Source of the DNA: Patiria pectinifera
Taxonomy: Eukaryota > Echinodermata > Asteroidea > Valvatida > Asterinidae
DNA: 64,000 nt
Assembly: GCA_029964075.1 (NCBI GenBank)
Contig: CM057136.1
Coordinates: forward strand, 10,602,001-10,666,000
Direction: 5' to 3'
Positions 47,751-58,689 of the stretch are shown in pieces (position 1 is the first letter of the stretch; the number at the start of each line of letters is the position of its first letter). Made by a program: the position numbers and the translations under genes. Under the pieces are notes generated by a model. The model ran no database searches. It was given only the letters and a program-made list of their open reading frames with translations, and was not told the DNA's origin.

Positions 47751-47892
47751 ATTCCCGATGAATGAAATGGTAGAAAACCAATCATAAGCAATATACATCG
47801 CATGACAGTTTGGCTGGTAACCTTTTCTTGCCGAGCAAATCATTTTGAAAGTTTAAATATTATGAGCATATCCAAAACACTGCAAGCAATAC

Positions 47893-48132
47893 GGGTCATT
47901 CCATAAATTTGGGGTCCACTTTTTTCCTGTCCCTTACATCTTTGATTTGGCAATTCTAATGCACCGTTCAATGCAGTCGTCCTCCAAGAGTGATTACGAA
48001 ATAGCAAACTTCTTACCCAACAAATAGAATATCATTTGAAGTCATTCTTGTTACTTGAATGGTAAACTCTGGTACCGAGGTAACAGGGACAGGAAAAATG
48101 TCACACTTTGGACCCTAAGTTTATAGCATGAC
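47893..48132. mobile_element. MITE family G, copy 5, in a KAT6 intron
   Basis: GGTCATTCCATAAATTTGGG left and GGACCCTAAGTTTATAGCAT right; reverse orientation. It lies between the degenerate 11-bp array and the 21-bp satellite. Confidence 0.75.
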
Positions 48133-48285
48133 TCATATGTCAAAGTAAACTAGCACTACAAGCACAAACAAGCCACAAGCACACAGCAAAAATAAAATGA
48201 CAAACATGCAAGCCAGCCTTTAAACAGACCCTCAGAGAATTAGAGTTACAGATACGAAGAGTTGTGCCGCAATGGTAGTTGGGCG

Positions 48286-48875
48286 TGATCTGCGCTATCG
48301 GTCGATCGTGCTCCACTATCAGTTGATCGCGCTGCGCTATCAGTCGATCGCGCTGCGCTATCGGTCGACCGCGCTGCGCTATCGGTCGATCGCGCTGCGC
48401 TATAGGTCGATCGCGCTCCACTATCAGTCGATCGCGCTGCGCTATCAGTCGATCGCGCTGCGCTATCGGTCGACCGCGCTGCGCTATCGGTCGATCGCGC
48501 TGCGCTATAGGTCGATCGCGCTCCACTATCAGTCGATCGCGCTGCGCTATCAGTCGATCGCGCTGCGCTATCGGTCGATCGCGCTGCGCTATCGGTCGAT
48601 CGCGCTGCGCTATCGGTCCATCGCGCTGCGCTATCGGTCCATCGCACTGCGCTATCGGTCGATCGCGCTGCGCTATCGGTCCATCGCGCTGCGCTATCAG
48701 TCGATCGCGCTGCGCTATCGGTCGATCGTGCTCCACTATCAGTTGATCGCGCTGCGCTATCAGTCGATCGCGCTGCGCTATCAGTCGATCGCGCTGCGCT
48801 ATCAGTCGATCGCACTGCGCTATCGATCGATTGTGCTCCACTATCAGTTGATGCACTGCGCTATCAGTCGATCGG
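48286..48875. repeat. 21-bp CpG-rich satellite with 105-bp higher-order period
   Basis: About 27 tandem 21-bp units of the form TCGGTCGATCGCGCTGCGCTA, each with about five CpG. A CTCCACTATCAG variant unit recurs at 48311, 48416, 48521, 48731 and 48836, always a multiple of 105 bp apart, showing a five-unit higher-order repeat. Both strands stay open (repeating ALRYRSI on plus, AQRDRPI on minus), which reflects a 7-codon unit rather than a gene. Confidence 0.95.
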
Positions 48876-49264
48876 GCTGCCGTCGCTCCATCATCTTTCT
48901 AATTCACGGCTCTGGAGGATTGTTTTGCGTGGGAAGTAAAGACCAAGATATCCTACAGCATCGACAAATTGTGCAAATGCATTTCTGCGCGACCGCGCGA
49001 TAGCGCAAATCCACTCATCGCGCCCAACAAGGGCACACCATGTTTGAAGTACAGAAAGACAGAAACACTTAGATTTGTGGTATTTAGAATTGTTCTTAGT
49101 GTCATAATAATGACAATTTTTAGCAGCTACAGATATTCTAGCGAGCGTCCGGCAACAGTTGGACGTCGCATAGCCATATTTTGAGATATCGGTACAGCCT
49201 ATATAATACAGCCTATAATATATGTACCTGTATACAGAATATTGATGAAATTTGGGAACTGAAA

Positions 49265-49420
49265 AATATCTACCTGATTCCACAGGTTTCCCCAGAAAAT
49301 TATTCTGGGGTTTTCCTCCCACCAATAAAACTATAATTTCCTTCAATGCCTTCTATGGAGTTTTATCCATCCTATTCTGGCATGTGCTGTCTGATGTTAC
49401 AAAATAAATAAGTAAAACCA
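49265..49420 (+). mobile_element. Retroelement 3' tail, copy 2
   Basis: Same block as at 62470-62640: CCTGATTCCACAGGTTTCCC, TTTTCCTCCCACC, AAAACTATAATTTCC, then an AAATAAATAAG tail. It lies just beside the 21-bp satellite in a KAT6 intron. Confidence 0.45.
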
Positions 49421-50155
49421 AAAAAAAAATTAACTTCATATGTTTTGAAGTGGGTTGGACAAACGATACTTCTGTTCACATGCCTCACTAGTTATATTTC
49501 AAGAAAACCCAAAACTTGCATGCAACGTACAGCCTATGTTGACCACCTACATTTTCTATCATGCATTTATAAACTCCAGCATGCTATTAGAAAACTAATT
49601 TATAAAAAAAAAAAAGGGCTTTTGATATGAACATAAAATACCACGGTCGCACAAACATTCTTCGAGCGGCTTAGGTAATGTGAAAACAGAGAACGCAAGG
49701 CTTCAATAACCCAATTCAATTGTGATGCGCATACATTTTCTACTTCTTTTGGAAAACATTTTGAGAAAAAGGACGTTTTATGGAGATAAAATAATGCATG
49801 TGCTTTCCTGAAAGCAAAACTGGGGATTCGATGAAGAGACGACCAAATTAAGCACGAGTGACTTTTGACTGCACTTTCTGTTTTCATCATTAGCTTCAGG
49901 TAGATTAAATTAACCTTCGGACTGAATGCACTTTGGATTGAAGGTGCAAGTTTGGTCTTCTGGTTGCGCATTACCGTAACAAAAATTTCCGAAGCCTTCA
50001 CAACTAGATCATGCACAGGAAGTCTCGAGTAAAAAGGTCACAGAGGGTAGGGGACGGGAGGAGGAACAGAGTGACGGAACAGAGTGACAGACAGTGTGAC
50101 AGACACAGAGACACAGAGAGAGAGAGGGTCTGATAGAGGTAAATGGTTGACTTAC

Positions 50156-50310
50156 ACCCGGTGTGGCTTGTTTGGTGTAGTCTGACATAATTACCGTCAT
50201 GGCGCGCTCTTGGGCTAGCCGGAACATGTCCACGTCGTGCTCCGTGACGCCGCGGGGGAGGGCGGGCTTCTGCGGTGGTGGCGGGGACAGGGCCACTGTG
50301 GTCGACGACT
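50156..50310 (-). CDS. KAT6: KAT6 exon before the MYST domain
   Basis: Acceptor CCCACAG, donor GTAAGT; two leading bases join the preceding G to make Glu, and the exon ends in phase 0. It encodes a Pro-rich start (SPPPPQKPALPRG) followed by VTEHDVDMFRLAQERAM. That segment corresponds to the VTEEDxxxFKxAQE helix that precedes the catalytic domain in vertebrate KAT6A/B. A second AG two bases into the exon would shift the frame with this upstream donor, so the first AG is chosen. The flanking introns are long (6.4 kb upstream, 3.6 kb downstream) and full of repeats. Confidence 0.88.
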
Positions 50311-51133
50311 CTGTGGGATGCGAGAACAGACTCATTCAAAAAAAAAATCTGATATTTAAATTGTCTGATTGCGATTGTGAAGTTATGGGCCCCATTCTTA
50401 TAAGATAACCAAAAACCACTTTAAGGTTATGGTACTTACTGAACTAGCTGGCGATGTGTAAAACCGACAGGACTGTTTTGGATAGAGGGCAAGGTTTTGA
50501 TTTTTTCCCCCTTTTTTAAGGGATATTTTGAGTTAAAAAACCATGAAGAAGATGACAAAATGATTAATGAAATTAAAGATAATGTTCACCGTGATGCACC
50601 GTGAATGCACAAAACAGCGTTTATAAGCATGGAATCAACTGGAAAAAATGCATATGAAAATCGCACTCTCTACAAACAAATAACCTTCAAATGTACAAAA
50701 ATAGGGTCATTAGAATTAAGAAAAGATTGTACAAGGTTGCAGAGGTCATTTTGGCATGAATTAAACCTTCGAAGGACTCAAAACTAAAGAGGGGCCAGTA
50801 ACTACACAATCGCCCGTCTAATATAACCTCAAGTTGAAACTGAGTGAGAAATCGGCAAGTCACAAGACAGAAATTGGCAAGTCACAAGACAAGATTTGTT
50901 CTAACACAAAATCTGGGATTTAGATTTAGAAAAAAAAAATTGCGGACCCAATAATCAGTGGTCAAGGACACTTTCAGAAAAGTTCGCAGGTTTTGAAATA
51001 GTGCGAAATGGGTCATCAAGTTTGTACTTTGGGGCAAAATTAAGGATAAGCCAGCAAATGAAGCCATTAACATTAGCAGAAGGACAAAGGGATATTTTTA
51101 AGAAAAGGTGCAAGAAATGTAGATAAGCTCTGA

Positions 51134-51521
51134 TTGAAAGGTATATACGTAGGATCATTTGCTTTTCATGCTTTTTGTTCGTTTCCAATAATAACACCAC
51201 TCAAAATCCAAAGAAGAGTGTTCAAAACCTAACTCAGTGGATACTACACTTTTCAAGCAAACAGTAAAAAAAAAACCATGCCCAACTTTTTGATCACGAA
51301 ACACCATTTCATCCATAACACTCTTCATTGCCAAGAATCAGTCATTTGACCGATTGTTGGAAATCACCTACATTTCTTGATTTCTTCTAAATGACAGCAA
51401 GCCAGACGGAATAATTTCACAGCGTGTTTAGTACCAGTGCGATCTTTAATCCAAGCATTTTGATAAATAAGTTGGTAGGTTACTTTTGGGATAAAATGCA
51501 AATGATCCTATATGCCTTTAA
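51134..51521. mobile_element. MITE family M (AGGATCATTTGC ends), copy in a KAT6 intron
   Basis: Left AAAGGTATATACGTAGGATC and right GATCCTATATGCCTTTAA are terminal inverted repeats, again of the TTAAAGG type. The interior (CCAATAATAACACCACTCAA, CTTCTAAATGACAGCAAGCC, GTTTAGTACCAGT) recurs at 14156-14540, 26630-27031, 61670-61990 (reverse) and 56024-56193 (fragment). Confidence 0.7.
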
Positions 51522-51577
51522 GGCCTAGAGAAGAGAGTTAATAATATACACTAACAAGACTATTTCTCAGCATCAAC

Positions 51578-51922
51578 TTTCAATTCGGGCGATTCACAAT
51601 GCAGTGCACCACCAAGAGTTTGCCACGGAGAGTTCATGTTTCCCAGTGCATTGTGGGAGATGGTCGACAAATTCGCAGTGCGGGACATTTGAAATTGTTA
51701 ATTTTTCCGTATCTGTTTGCCCTTTTCTTTGTCTTTTTATCAATATGGTGTTTTTTTGTAAGGCGGCCGCAGAACGCTATGCCCCAATCTATAACAAATT
51801 AGCTCAAGTGGGTCTATTGACACTCATTCAAATTGTTCATGTTTTGTCGACCGTAAACTTGATAAATAGACTCTCCATGGCAAACTCTTGGTGGCGCACT
51901 GCATTGTGAATCGCCCGAATTG
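51578..51922. mobile_element. Inverted-repeat element in a KAT6 intron
   Basis: The two ends, beginning CAATTCGGGCGATTCACAAT and including CACCAAGAGTTTGCCA, are inverted copies over about 50 bp. 345 bp in total. The interior has two overlapping short open frames that do not resemble any protein. Confidence 0.7.
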
Positions 51923-53592
51923 TTAGTCATAGTACGCCTAGATTGTGGAGATGATTATATCAGCATTGTGCCAAATATCTAAAGAAGTCAGTCATGATGA
52001 GGTTACACCATTGTAAATGTTGCTTGGGAAAGGGTACCGGTACCTTTAAAATGCCAAGTTAAATATATAGAAGTTATTCAATATGAATCATATCCCACTG
52101 TGGACAACCGGGTCTAAAATTAGATGAGCATCACTTGTGCAAGAAAGCCAAAATACATGTAGCTACACACATCATTAAAGGGGCACTTTCGAGAGAGTGC
52201 ACCCATTTGGGCTCGAAAATGCGTTCACCACAATACAACAGTTGGAAAGTTCGTCAAAAAGTAGACTATGAACGTTCACACAACTATTCTTTGGAAATTT
52301 GTCCTTTTCGTGTTGTCACCATGAATGAATTTTGGGGTACAAACTTTTGGTCCCAAAAACTGACGCTAGTCCTTACTCCATTCAAATCAATTTCTTTTCA
52401 AAATGTTTTTTCAAATGCGTGCACGCTAGGAAAACCGGGCATGTAATTTTGAAGCTCGCGTGGGACCTGGTATCTCACAATGGATTATCACATACATTTG
52501 ATGCAGCACCAGTCTTTTGTTGACAGCTTGGCTCAAAATTTGATGCTTGATATACATACAGACAAGGCAAAAAAAACTGTTGCCGCAATCGATTTGTAAA
52601 CAACAAAAGAGTTTTTGAATATCTTTTCCATAGATGTAAGAAATTCGGATGTCCTATGACCTAGACATTTGAAATAAGACGAGTGAATAATTTCAAACAT
52701 GGACTTTTTTTTGTACAATCTGGCTGAGGGCCCATGCAATGTAACGTTTTTAAGCAATCCTTGCAAAATACACATTCGTGTCCCGTTTAACCTGATTTTT
52801 AACTCTCGTTCTGTCATTTTCAAGATTGTTTTGGTGCCTTTTTGGTTTTTATGGTGATGCACAGTTCCATATTTGGAGCAAAGATGTGATGTCATTTTAC
52901 TCAGAAACCTCAATCTGGCAGCCATTTCAGCACCGACATTTGCCGGAATTTTAGATATTTCGCTGTCTTAAATTGTCTTTTCTTTGGTGCTGTGTTGTTG
53001 TGACAGTACATGGCAGTAAGCCAATGAGTAAACTTTTCTCACAAATATTTTCAATCAGCAAATTTTTTGTTTCACAATTTGAACAGAAAACCCATAAACT
53101 CAACAGCCTCTTCCTGAACTGACATCACGGCAACAGCGCCCTCAGTTGTCCGGAAAACATGGACAATTTCAAATGTTTCACGAAATGCACTTTTTAAATA
53201 AAATTAACCAAAAGGGAATGTCAAATGCTTTTCATACATTTAAGAGGAGTAGAAAGTTGCACAAAATGTGTTCCTAGGAAAAATTCACTTCATGGCGCTT
53301 AGTTTAAGCACATGTATGCTACATATTATTCACAGTGCACAACATATGATGTATATCACTGGAAAACACAAGCAAGCCAAAATAAAGCAACCAGTACAGA
53401 TATGAAAACAAACATGGAGGAAAGACATGAAGAGGATGATGGCCTAAGAAGATTAACAGCATAAAACTTCTGCTAGACAAAAGAACAGCAAACTTAGGAA
53501 GGGGTTTTAAAATCAAACGAAAATCCTTTAAGCTCGGCTATCGCGATCCATTACTTCCTGCAACATTGTGTGCATAATTTCTGATTGCTTAA

Positions 53593-54117
53593 TTAAAGGG
53601 AAGATACAACATTTGCAAACATCAAAAACGAAATGATCAATTTATCACAAAATATCTTACTGGATTGTTAGGGAATGACTGTATAAAGCATCCTGTAAAA
53701 TCGTGGCTCCTGGTGTGCTGAAATTTTCAAGAAAACTTCTATTTTTCCAACGCTGGTCGGCCGACCAGCGTTGGAGAAAACTGGCTTTTCTTCAAACACT
53801 GCTCCAAATTTTTCATATTTAGTTATTCCGCACTTCCTTTGCAATTGATTACACACCTGTGAATGGGTATGAGCCTGCTAGACAGATTCTTTGACCTTAC
53901 AATTCCCCAAAGTCTACAAGTTGCTCCATTTCATCTTAAGTGGGGTCAGGGAACCAGACTACAAGAACATGGTTGGTTTTCTTGGATTTTCCAGCATCTC
54001 CAAACCCAAAACGTGAAGCAAGTCAGTTTTAACAATATTTTCTGTAACACACTAATCCTCCAGATTCATTTATTTCTGAAAATTGCAGCAAAAGCAAATG
54101 TTGTACATTCCCTTTAA
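53593..54117. mobile_element. TTAA-flanked MITE family K, copy 4, in a KAT6 intron
   Basis: TTAAAGGGAAGATACAAC at the left and TTGTACATTCCCTTTAA at the right. Its centre (53747-53774) is a perfect 28-bp palindrome beginning CCAACGCTGGTCGG. It is the most diverged of the four in the flanks but keeps the palindrome intact. Confidence 0.7.
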
Positions 54118-54499
54118 CACAGTCTCTGTGGAATGAAAGGGGGGTCCTCAAGGAAAATTATGAAAAATAACACCCCGGCCTTGTGATATCGTATTCTCGG
54201 TTTGAGGTAAACACACTTCTGGGAAAAGTGGCATGCTTGCTGGCGTTCAATTACACTGTACAAGGAAACCAATGCACATGTGGTAATGTCATTATGTTTT
54301 CCATTTCAGATCAGAAAAATGTGTCCAGTTTGTTGTGAACTTGATGAATTTAGTTTCTTGGTTCTTAAATGAACTATTTGCTTTTGGCGCTGGTCTCAGA
54401 GGGCCATCTCCTTTGTACCTGACTTGACTGACTGACTGACTCATTGTCACTTGTGAATTACACTTGCTTAAAGGCACAGTCCACCATTTGCAGCCATCC

Positions 54500-54965
54500 T
54501 TGTGAAGTTATTTCTTAAATCCTCGTACAAAAAGGCGCTCCTATCACAATATGTAACATAGCTTTCCCTCCTCAGCCACTCTCCATAGCCACATCTCTTC
54601 TTTTCATACAATTCATCGTCTCTTTTATTTAACGTATCCTTATCGCAACTATTCAATTTGTCTCGGTTTTTAGTGTCCGGTCTCGTGTTTTGTTTTGTTT
54701 TGTCTTGTCTTTAGTTTCCCTTTGACTGTGTTTATTCATATTGTCTGTGTCTACTGTCCTGTATTGTCCGTTTATGTGCTAGGCTGTTCTCTACAAGCTT
54801 TGATATGAACAGCCCCATACTCTTCACCCTTATTTAATATATTTAGTCGCCGTACTACATTGTTGTATTATTATTTATTTAATCTATACAATTACCTTCT
54901 TTGAAAACTTAGTTTGACATATTTGTGGAAAGTATGGAAATAAATGTTGCCTTTGAATTGAATTT
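54500..54965 (+). mobile_element. LINE 3' end
   Basis: An AT-rich, Pol II-like tail ends TATGGAAATAAATGTTGCC then TTTGAATTGAATTTT, with an AATAAA signal 20 bases from the end. Such TTGAATTGAA termini are typical of non-LTR retrotransposons. It interrupts a repeat whose halves (CAGTCCACCATTTGCAGC before, GGTAAGCTGTTATTTTGAAG after) are contiguous at 61150-61310, which marks the insertion boundaries. No ORF2 remains. Confidence 0.6.
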
Positions 54966-55563
54966 TGTCTGGTAAGCTGTTATTTTGAAGGAATCAATGA
55001 AAGAAGGCCTTTCCAACGCTGGTCAAAAGTCCTGGCTCCCCGTTGCGCTTTATAATGCGCGCAGAGCGGTAACCAGTGATGCATCTGTGCCAGGTGCTAC
55101 GTTTCCAAATAGTCAACTAGGGGGAGCAGACAGCAAATGAGTCGACTGGAGTAGTCCAATGATCCTTCATTTCAGCAGAGTTAGTCGAACCGTGCCGGTT
55201 AGCTATACTTCACAGCTGAACTTGCTCAATTAATCTCGCTAATCTTTTTTTGTGTGTTTTGGGCACAAAAGTGACCAAAAAATAAAAGCATTTTTTCCTC
55301 AGATTTTTTCCCGATTTGAAAAAGTCACAAGACAAATGTAGACCCCAAACAAATATTTTCCCATCTAAAACATACATGCAAATGAAAAATATGAATTGAA
55401 AATTTGATTCGAGAAAAAAAAAATAGAAAATGCTGCAGACCACAGGTAGAGCAGCTTTAATTTTCAAAAATAGACGTTCTAAATTTTCAAGAGGGACAAA
55501 GTGTCATGACTCAAAATGACCTTTTGGAATGAGTCATGAGATTTCTGTGAAAAACAATTTGCC

Positions 55564-56022
55564 CACCCACTGTGGGGGTTGATCGGTGGGGCACTCTGCA
55601 AACTGATCATTACTAGAAGGTATACAGAGTTACGGTGTTCATGGTTTCGTGTGTGGTACCGGGGTTCGAATCCTTCCTGTGGGAACATGGTGCTTGTGCT
55701 CTTGAGCAAGGCACTTTACCATTTATGCTTCACGGATGGGGGGGATTCGGCTGTCCCGTGTGGTTGTCGTGTGTTGTAAAGAACCCAGTAACACACCAGT
55801 TAACACTTATTGCTAGAAGAGGGGGTTTTTGGCACAGGCTGCAAATGCGCCGCAATAACCTTTGCATAACCCTTATAAGGTGAATACATAATGGGTCTCA
55901 TATTTCTCATTAACTTTATTTACCTTTCTTAAATAATAGACATATCTCCGGCGCCTTGAGTACCTAATAGTTGGTAGATACGTGCGCTATATAAGACTCC
56001 GATATTATTATTATTATTATTA
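55564..56022 (+). mobile_element. SINE with (ATT)n tail
   Basis: The element carries a B-box-like GGGGTTCGAATCC near 55665, the phrase CTTGAGCAAGGCACTTTACC, and ends GCGCTATATAAGACTCCG followed by at least five ATT units. This is the usual layout of tRNA-derived SINEs of marine invertebrates. It is sense on the plus strand and lies in a KAT6 intron. Confidence 0.7.
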
Positions 56023-56023
56023 T

Positions 56024-56193
56024 ATAGGAGCACTTGCTTTTTGTGCACATTTTGTTTATTTCCACTAATAACAACACTCAAAATCCAAATGTTCAAAACT
56101 TAACCTGTTTGAGATTTCAGCTCAGTGGATACTACACTTTCTGAGAAAGTGTACAAACCATGTACAACCTTTTGATCACGAAACATTTGTTTG
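56024..56193. mobile_element. MITE family M fragment
   Basis: Left part only: AGGAGCACTTGCTTTTTGTG, CCACTAATAACAACACTCAA, CTCAGTGGATACTACACTTT. It begins right after the ATT tail of the SINE at 55564-56022. Confidence 0.5.
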
Positions 56194-56750
56194 GTTACGA
56201 ACAGCTGTTCACTGGAAGTCTTTTCATGCATCTGGTCTACACAATGGGCCAGATTTAGTGCATTCATTGGCATTACAAGGTAATCCTATACAATAGCACT
56301 GCACGGTTCACTTCACCAGTCTACAGATAGTGCTAGTCACAAGCGACAGTCAGTCAGTTAGTCAGTCAGATAGGCACAAAGAGGCTGGTCTTGGACCAGC
56401 ACAAAGCTAAACAAAATTACAAAGCACAAACAGGGTATGTTTTTTAGAAACCAGAAAGCAATGACAAGCACCACAGGATAGAGGAAATGAAAAATAACGA
56501 AGAAGATTTTGGAAAATAAATGCTTTCCTGCATTTTTGCAAGAGACGCCCTTCCGTGGATGTTAAAATGAACACAAGATGGGAAGCAACTACAAAGCAAT
56601 CTACTTGTGAGTTCTACAGGAGACGACACACACACGGCAAGAGACGGGAGTGAGATGGGGTAGGGAGGAATGACGGGTAGCTCGGAGGGAAGCAGACAGA
56701 CGCACACACACCATGCAGTGCTTTCGCAGTTCATGCACAATGGGTCTTAC

Positions 56751-57814
56751 CAGATGGTGGTTTACTCGACTTCTTGGTGCTCGTCGACGGCTTGGACGAC
56801 GCCACACTATCCGTCGGAGTCGACGTTCCCGATTGCGCAGGCCGCTTCTTCACAGCTACTTGCCTCTGGGCGGACGCCGTCTTCGAAGTTACGGGCCGTG
56901 ATTTCTTGGATCCCATCGCTCGCGCCTTTCTGACGATCTTCGACGCACTGGCCGACAGACCTCCGCGCAGTTTTAGCGATCCGCCCTTTTTGTTGTTCCC
57001 GTTCGGGGAGACCTTGTCTGCGCTGGGGGTTTTCCGCGGTCTCCTCTGCGGGCTGTAGATGGGCGGGAAGCCGTAGAGTCCGCGTTTCCTGGGTTCCGTC
57101 GGGGCCGCGTACAGGTGGGACAGGCCGTCAAACAGGCTCTTCAGCTGCGAGCTACCCGTACGCATGATCTGCGAGTGCGGCGAGGAGGAGTTTGAGTGCG
57201 ACTTGTCGTCAGCTGCTTGGGTGGTCTGTTGCGATTGGAGTTGCGGGGGCGCAGCGCTGCCGGTCCCCGTCAGGGGCGACGGGCACGACCTCTGCTTTCC
57301 CACACTCCTCAAAGTGTCCTCCTGAACTGGAGCACTGGTGGTGGCGACTTTCTCTTTGGTTTCAACTGCGGCCGGTTTGACCCCTCCGCTGGGTTTGTGC
57401 GCCGGTGGGGTGGGGTCACTGTTGGATTTCTGCACCGGGCGGGGCTTGGGCGGGGGACTGATCGGGTAGAAGCCCATGCTGGACAGGGACGAGCTCCGAG
57501 ACTTCCGCCGATTGGTCGGGGTGAAGAATCGGCTCAGACCGTCGACCAATCCTCTCGGCTTATACTTGGGATCGTAGTAATGCGGCAGGTTCAGCGTAGG
57601 GGGCTGATCCGGCTCTAAGAGGGGTGTGCTGGGCGAGTCGGGCGCATCAGACCCCCCTTGATCTTGAGTGCTAGGGTTGGAGTGGGATTTATTTGGGGAT
57701 TTGGGGGTGTGGGCCGAGCCCTTCCCCGTTGAGGTTGAGGGATTGGTGCCAAGCCGGCGGTTGCCTGGCTTATGGGGTCGCTTACCTGCGGGACATCTTG
57801 GGCACTCAAAAAGC
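56751..57814 (-). CDS. KAT6: KAT6 large linker exon with two DGLS motifs
   Basis: This 1064-nt exon has acceptor TATACAG and donor GTAAGA; it enters in phase 2 and leaves in phase 1. The first residues (LFECPRCP) finish the C2HC finger. The rest is a Ser/Pro/Lys-rich linker. Near 57503-57562 it encodes RGLVDGLSRFFTP, matching the KGLIDGLTKFFTP motif of vertebrate KAT6A/B. Near 57030-57155 it encodes SQLKSLFDGLSHLY followed by PRKRG and YSP, matching the second motif that I recall from KAT6B/MORF. The two segments look like diverged copies of each other. The linker sits between the N-terminal reader fingers and the catalytic domain. An internal strong donor lies at 57784-57785 (see separate entry). 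Confidence 0.9.
57784..57785 (-). other. Candidate alternative 5' splice site inside the KAT6 linker exon
   Basis: On the minus strand the sequence CCCGCAG|GTAAGC near the start of the large linker exon is a near-consensus donor. Use of this site would give a 29-nt exon (57786-57814) ending in phase 1, the same phase as the normal donor at 56750. It would therefore join in frame to the exon at 50310 and drop 1035 nt (345 residues), including both DGLS motifs, while keeping the C2HC finger. Human KAT6B is known to have isoforms from alternative splicing in this part of the protein. Use here is an inference. Confidence 0.45.
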
Positions 57815-58559
57815 CTGTATAAAAACAAAACAAATGTAAACATATCTCAATGTCATCATCTACACATTCACTTCAGTTATTTTTGAGGGTACAAAATCTA
57901 AAGGTATTTTTGAGTTTCACCCCAAAAAAGATTTTGTTTTGATATCGCCATTTTTCTAGCAATACAAAAGTGACTCACGTTGAAATGAAACATCAAGCAA
58001 AAGAACCCACCCAATTATTATGGAATTATTACTTCACACATTATTTACAAATTATTTGCACCCTGACAATAACTAAAAGTGTGTCTTTTACACACTACGG
58101 GTGCAAAAGCAACCAATAATAAATATTTTCAGAAGGATCGGAAAAGGTTCAAAATAGACAAAACAAGTAGGTTTATTTTATTAGAAATAAAACATCCGAT
58201 GAGGTTTGTAACAATATGACGGCTCTGAACCATAAAACAAAACCAGTGTGCATGGGCCTGTACAAGGAATTCTAAAGACAAATATTCCATCTCCAAAACT
58301 GGTTGTTTTTCCTTTAATTTTCACTTGATAAGTGGAACTGTTCATATTATTCAAAGGCCGGTTCGTACTCAGCACGTAAGTGAATGCAAATTAGTGACGT
58401 CACAGCAACTTTTCAGCCCTGCGAATTCGCATAAGTTGAAAACATTTCAACTCCTGGCGAATTTCGCAGCGTAAGGTTTGACAACAAGTAAATTTTGCTT
58501 TGCATTCACATTCGCATGTTGCATGAAGCGGCCGTTACAATTTGAGAAAAGAGACTCAC

Positions 58560-58625
58560 GTCTTGTGCAGCTTGGATTTGCCGTTGGTGTTACCCGTTCC
58601 ATTGCACCCCCGAAACGGACAGCCT
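58560..58625 (-). CDS. KAT6: KAT6 exon: first half of a C2HC zinc finger
   Basis: This is the most upstream exon of the acetyltransferase gene that I can recognise here. The acceptor is TTGCAG and the donor is GTGAGT. One leading base completes a codon from an upstream exon; 21 codons and two trailing bases follow. It reads GCPFRGCNGTGNTNGKSKLHK. The Cys-x4-Cys pair and the GxGxxxGK stretch followed by His match the C2HC finger (Pfam zf-C2HC) known from KAT7/HBO1 and the MYT1 family. The fourth ligand, Cys followed by Pro, is supplied by the next exon. From memory, vertebrate KAT6A/B have no such finger, so it is notable. The PHD-finger exons that should precede it are not seen in 58.6-64 kb. 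Confidence 0.8.
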
Positions 58626-58689
58626 CTGCAATAAAATTAAATTGAAAGAATACTTTATGAGCGCTCTTTGCAAAATATTAGTGTTGCGG

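Larger units (their letters stand above)
50311..56750 (-). other. KAT6 6.4-kb intron
   Basis: Holds elements at 51134, 51578, 53593, 54500, 55564 and 56024. The sequence at 52178-52450 begins AAAGGGGCACTTTCGAGAGA and shares blocks with 59832-60540 (GGGGCACTTTCGACAGA, GTGGGACCTG), so it is another dispersed repeat. No exon was recognised. Confidence 0.5.

Noticed and set aside
48140..49003. Long open frames on both strands (up to 243 codons) with ALRYRSI and AQRDRPI repeats
   Set aside because: A 21-bp satellite has a 7-codon period, so frames stay open on both strands without selection. No start context or domain; located in a KAT6 intron.
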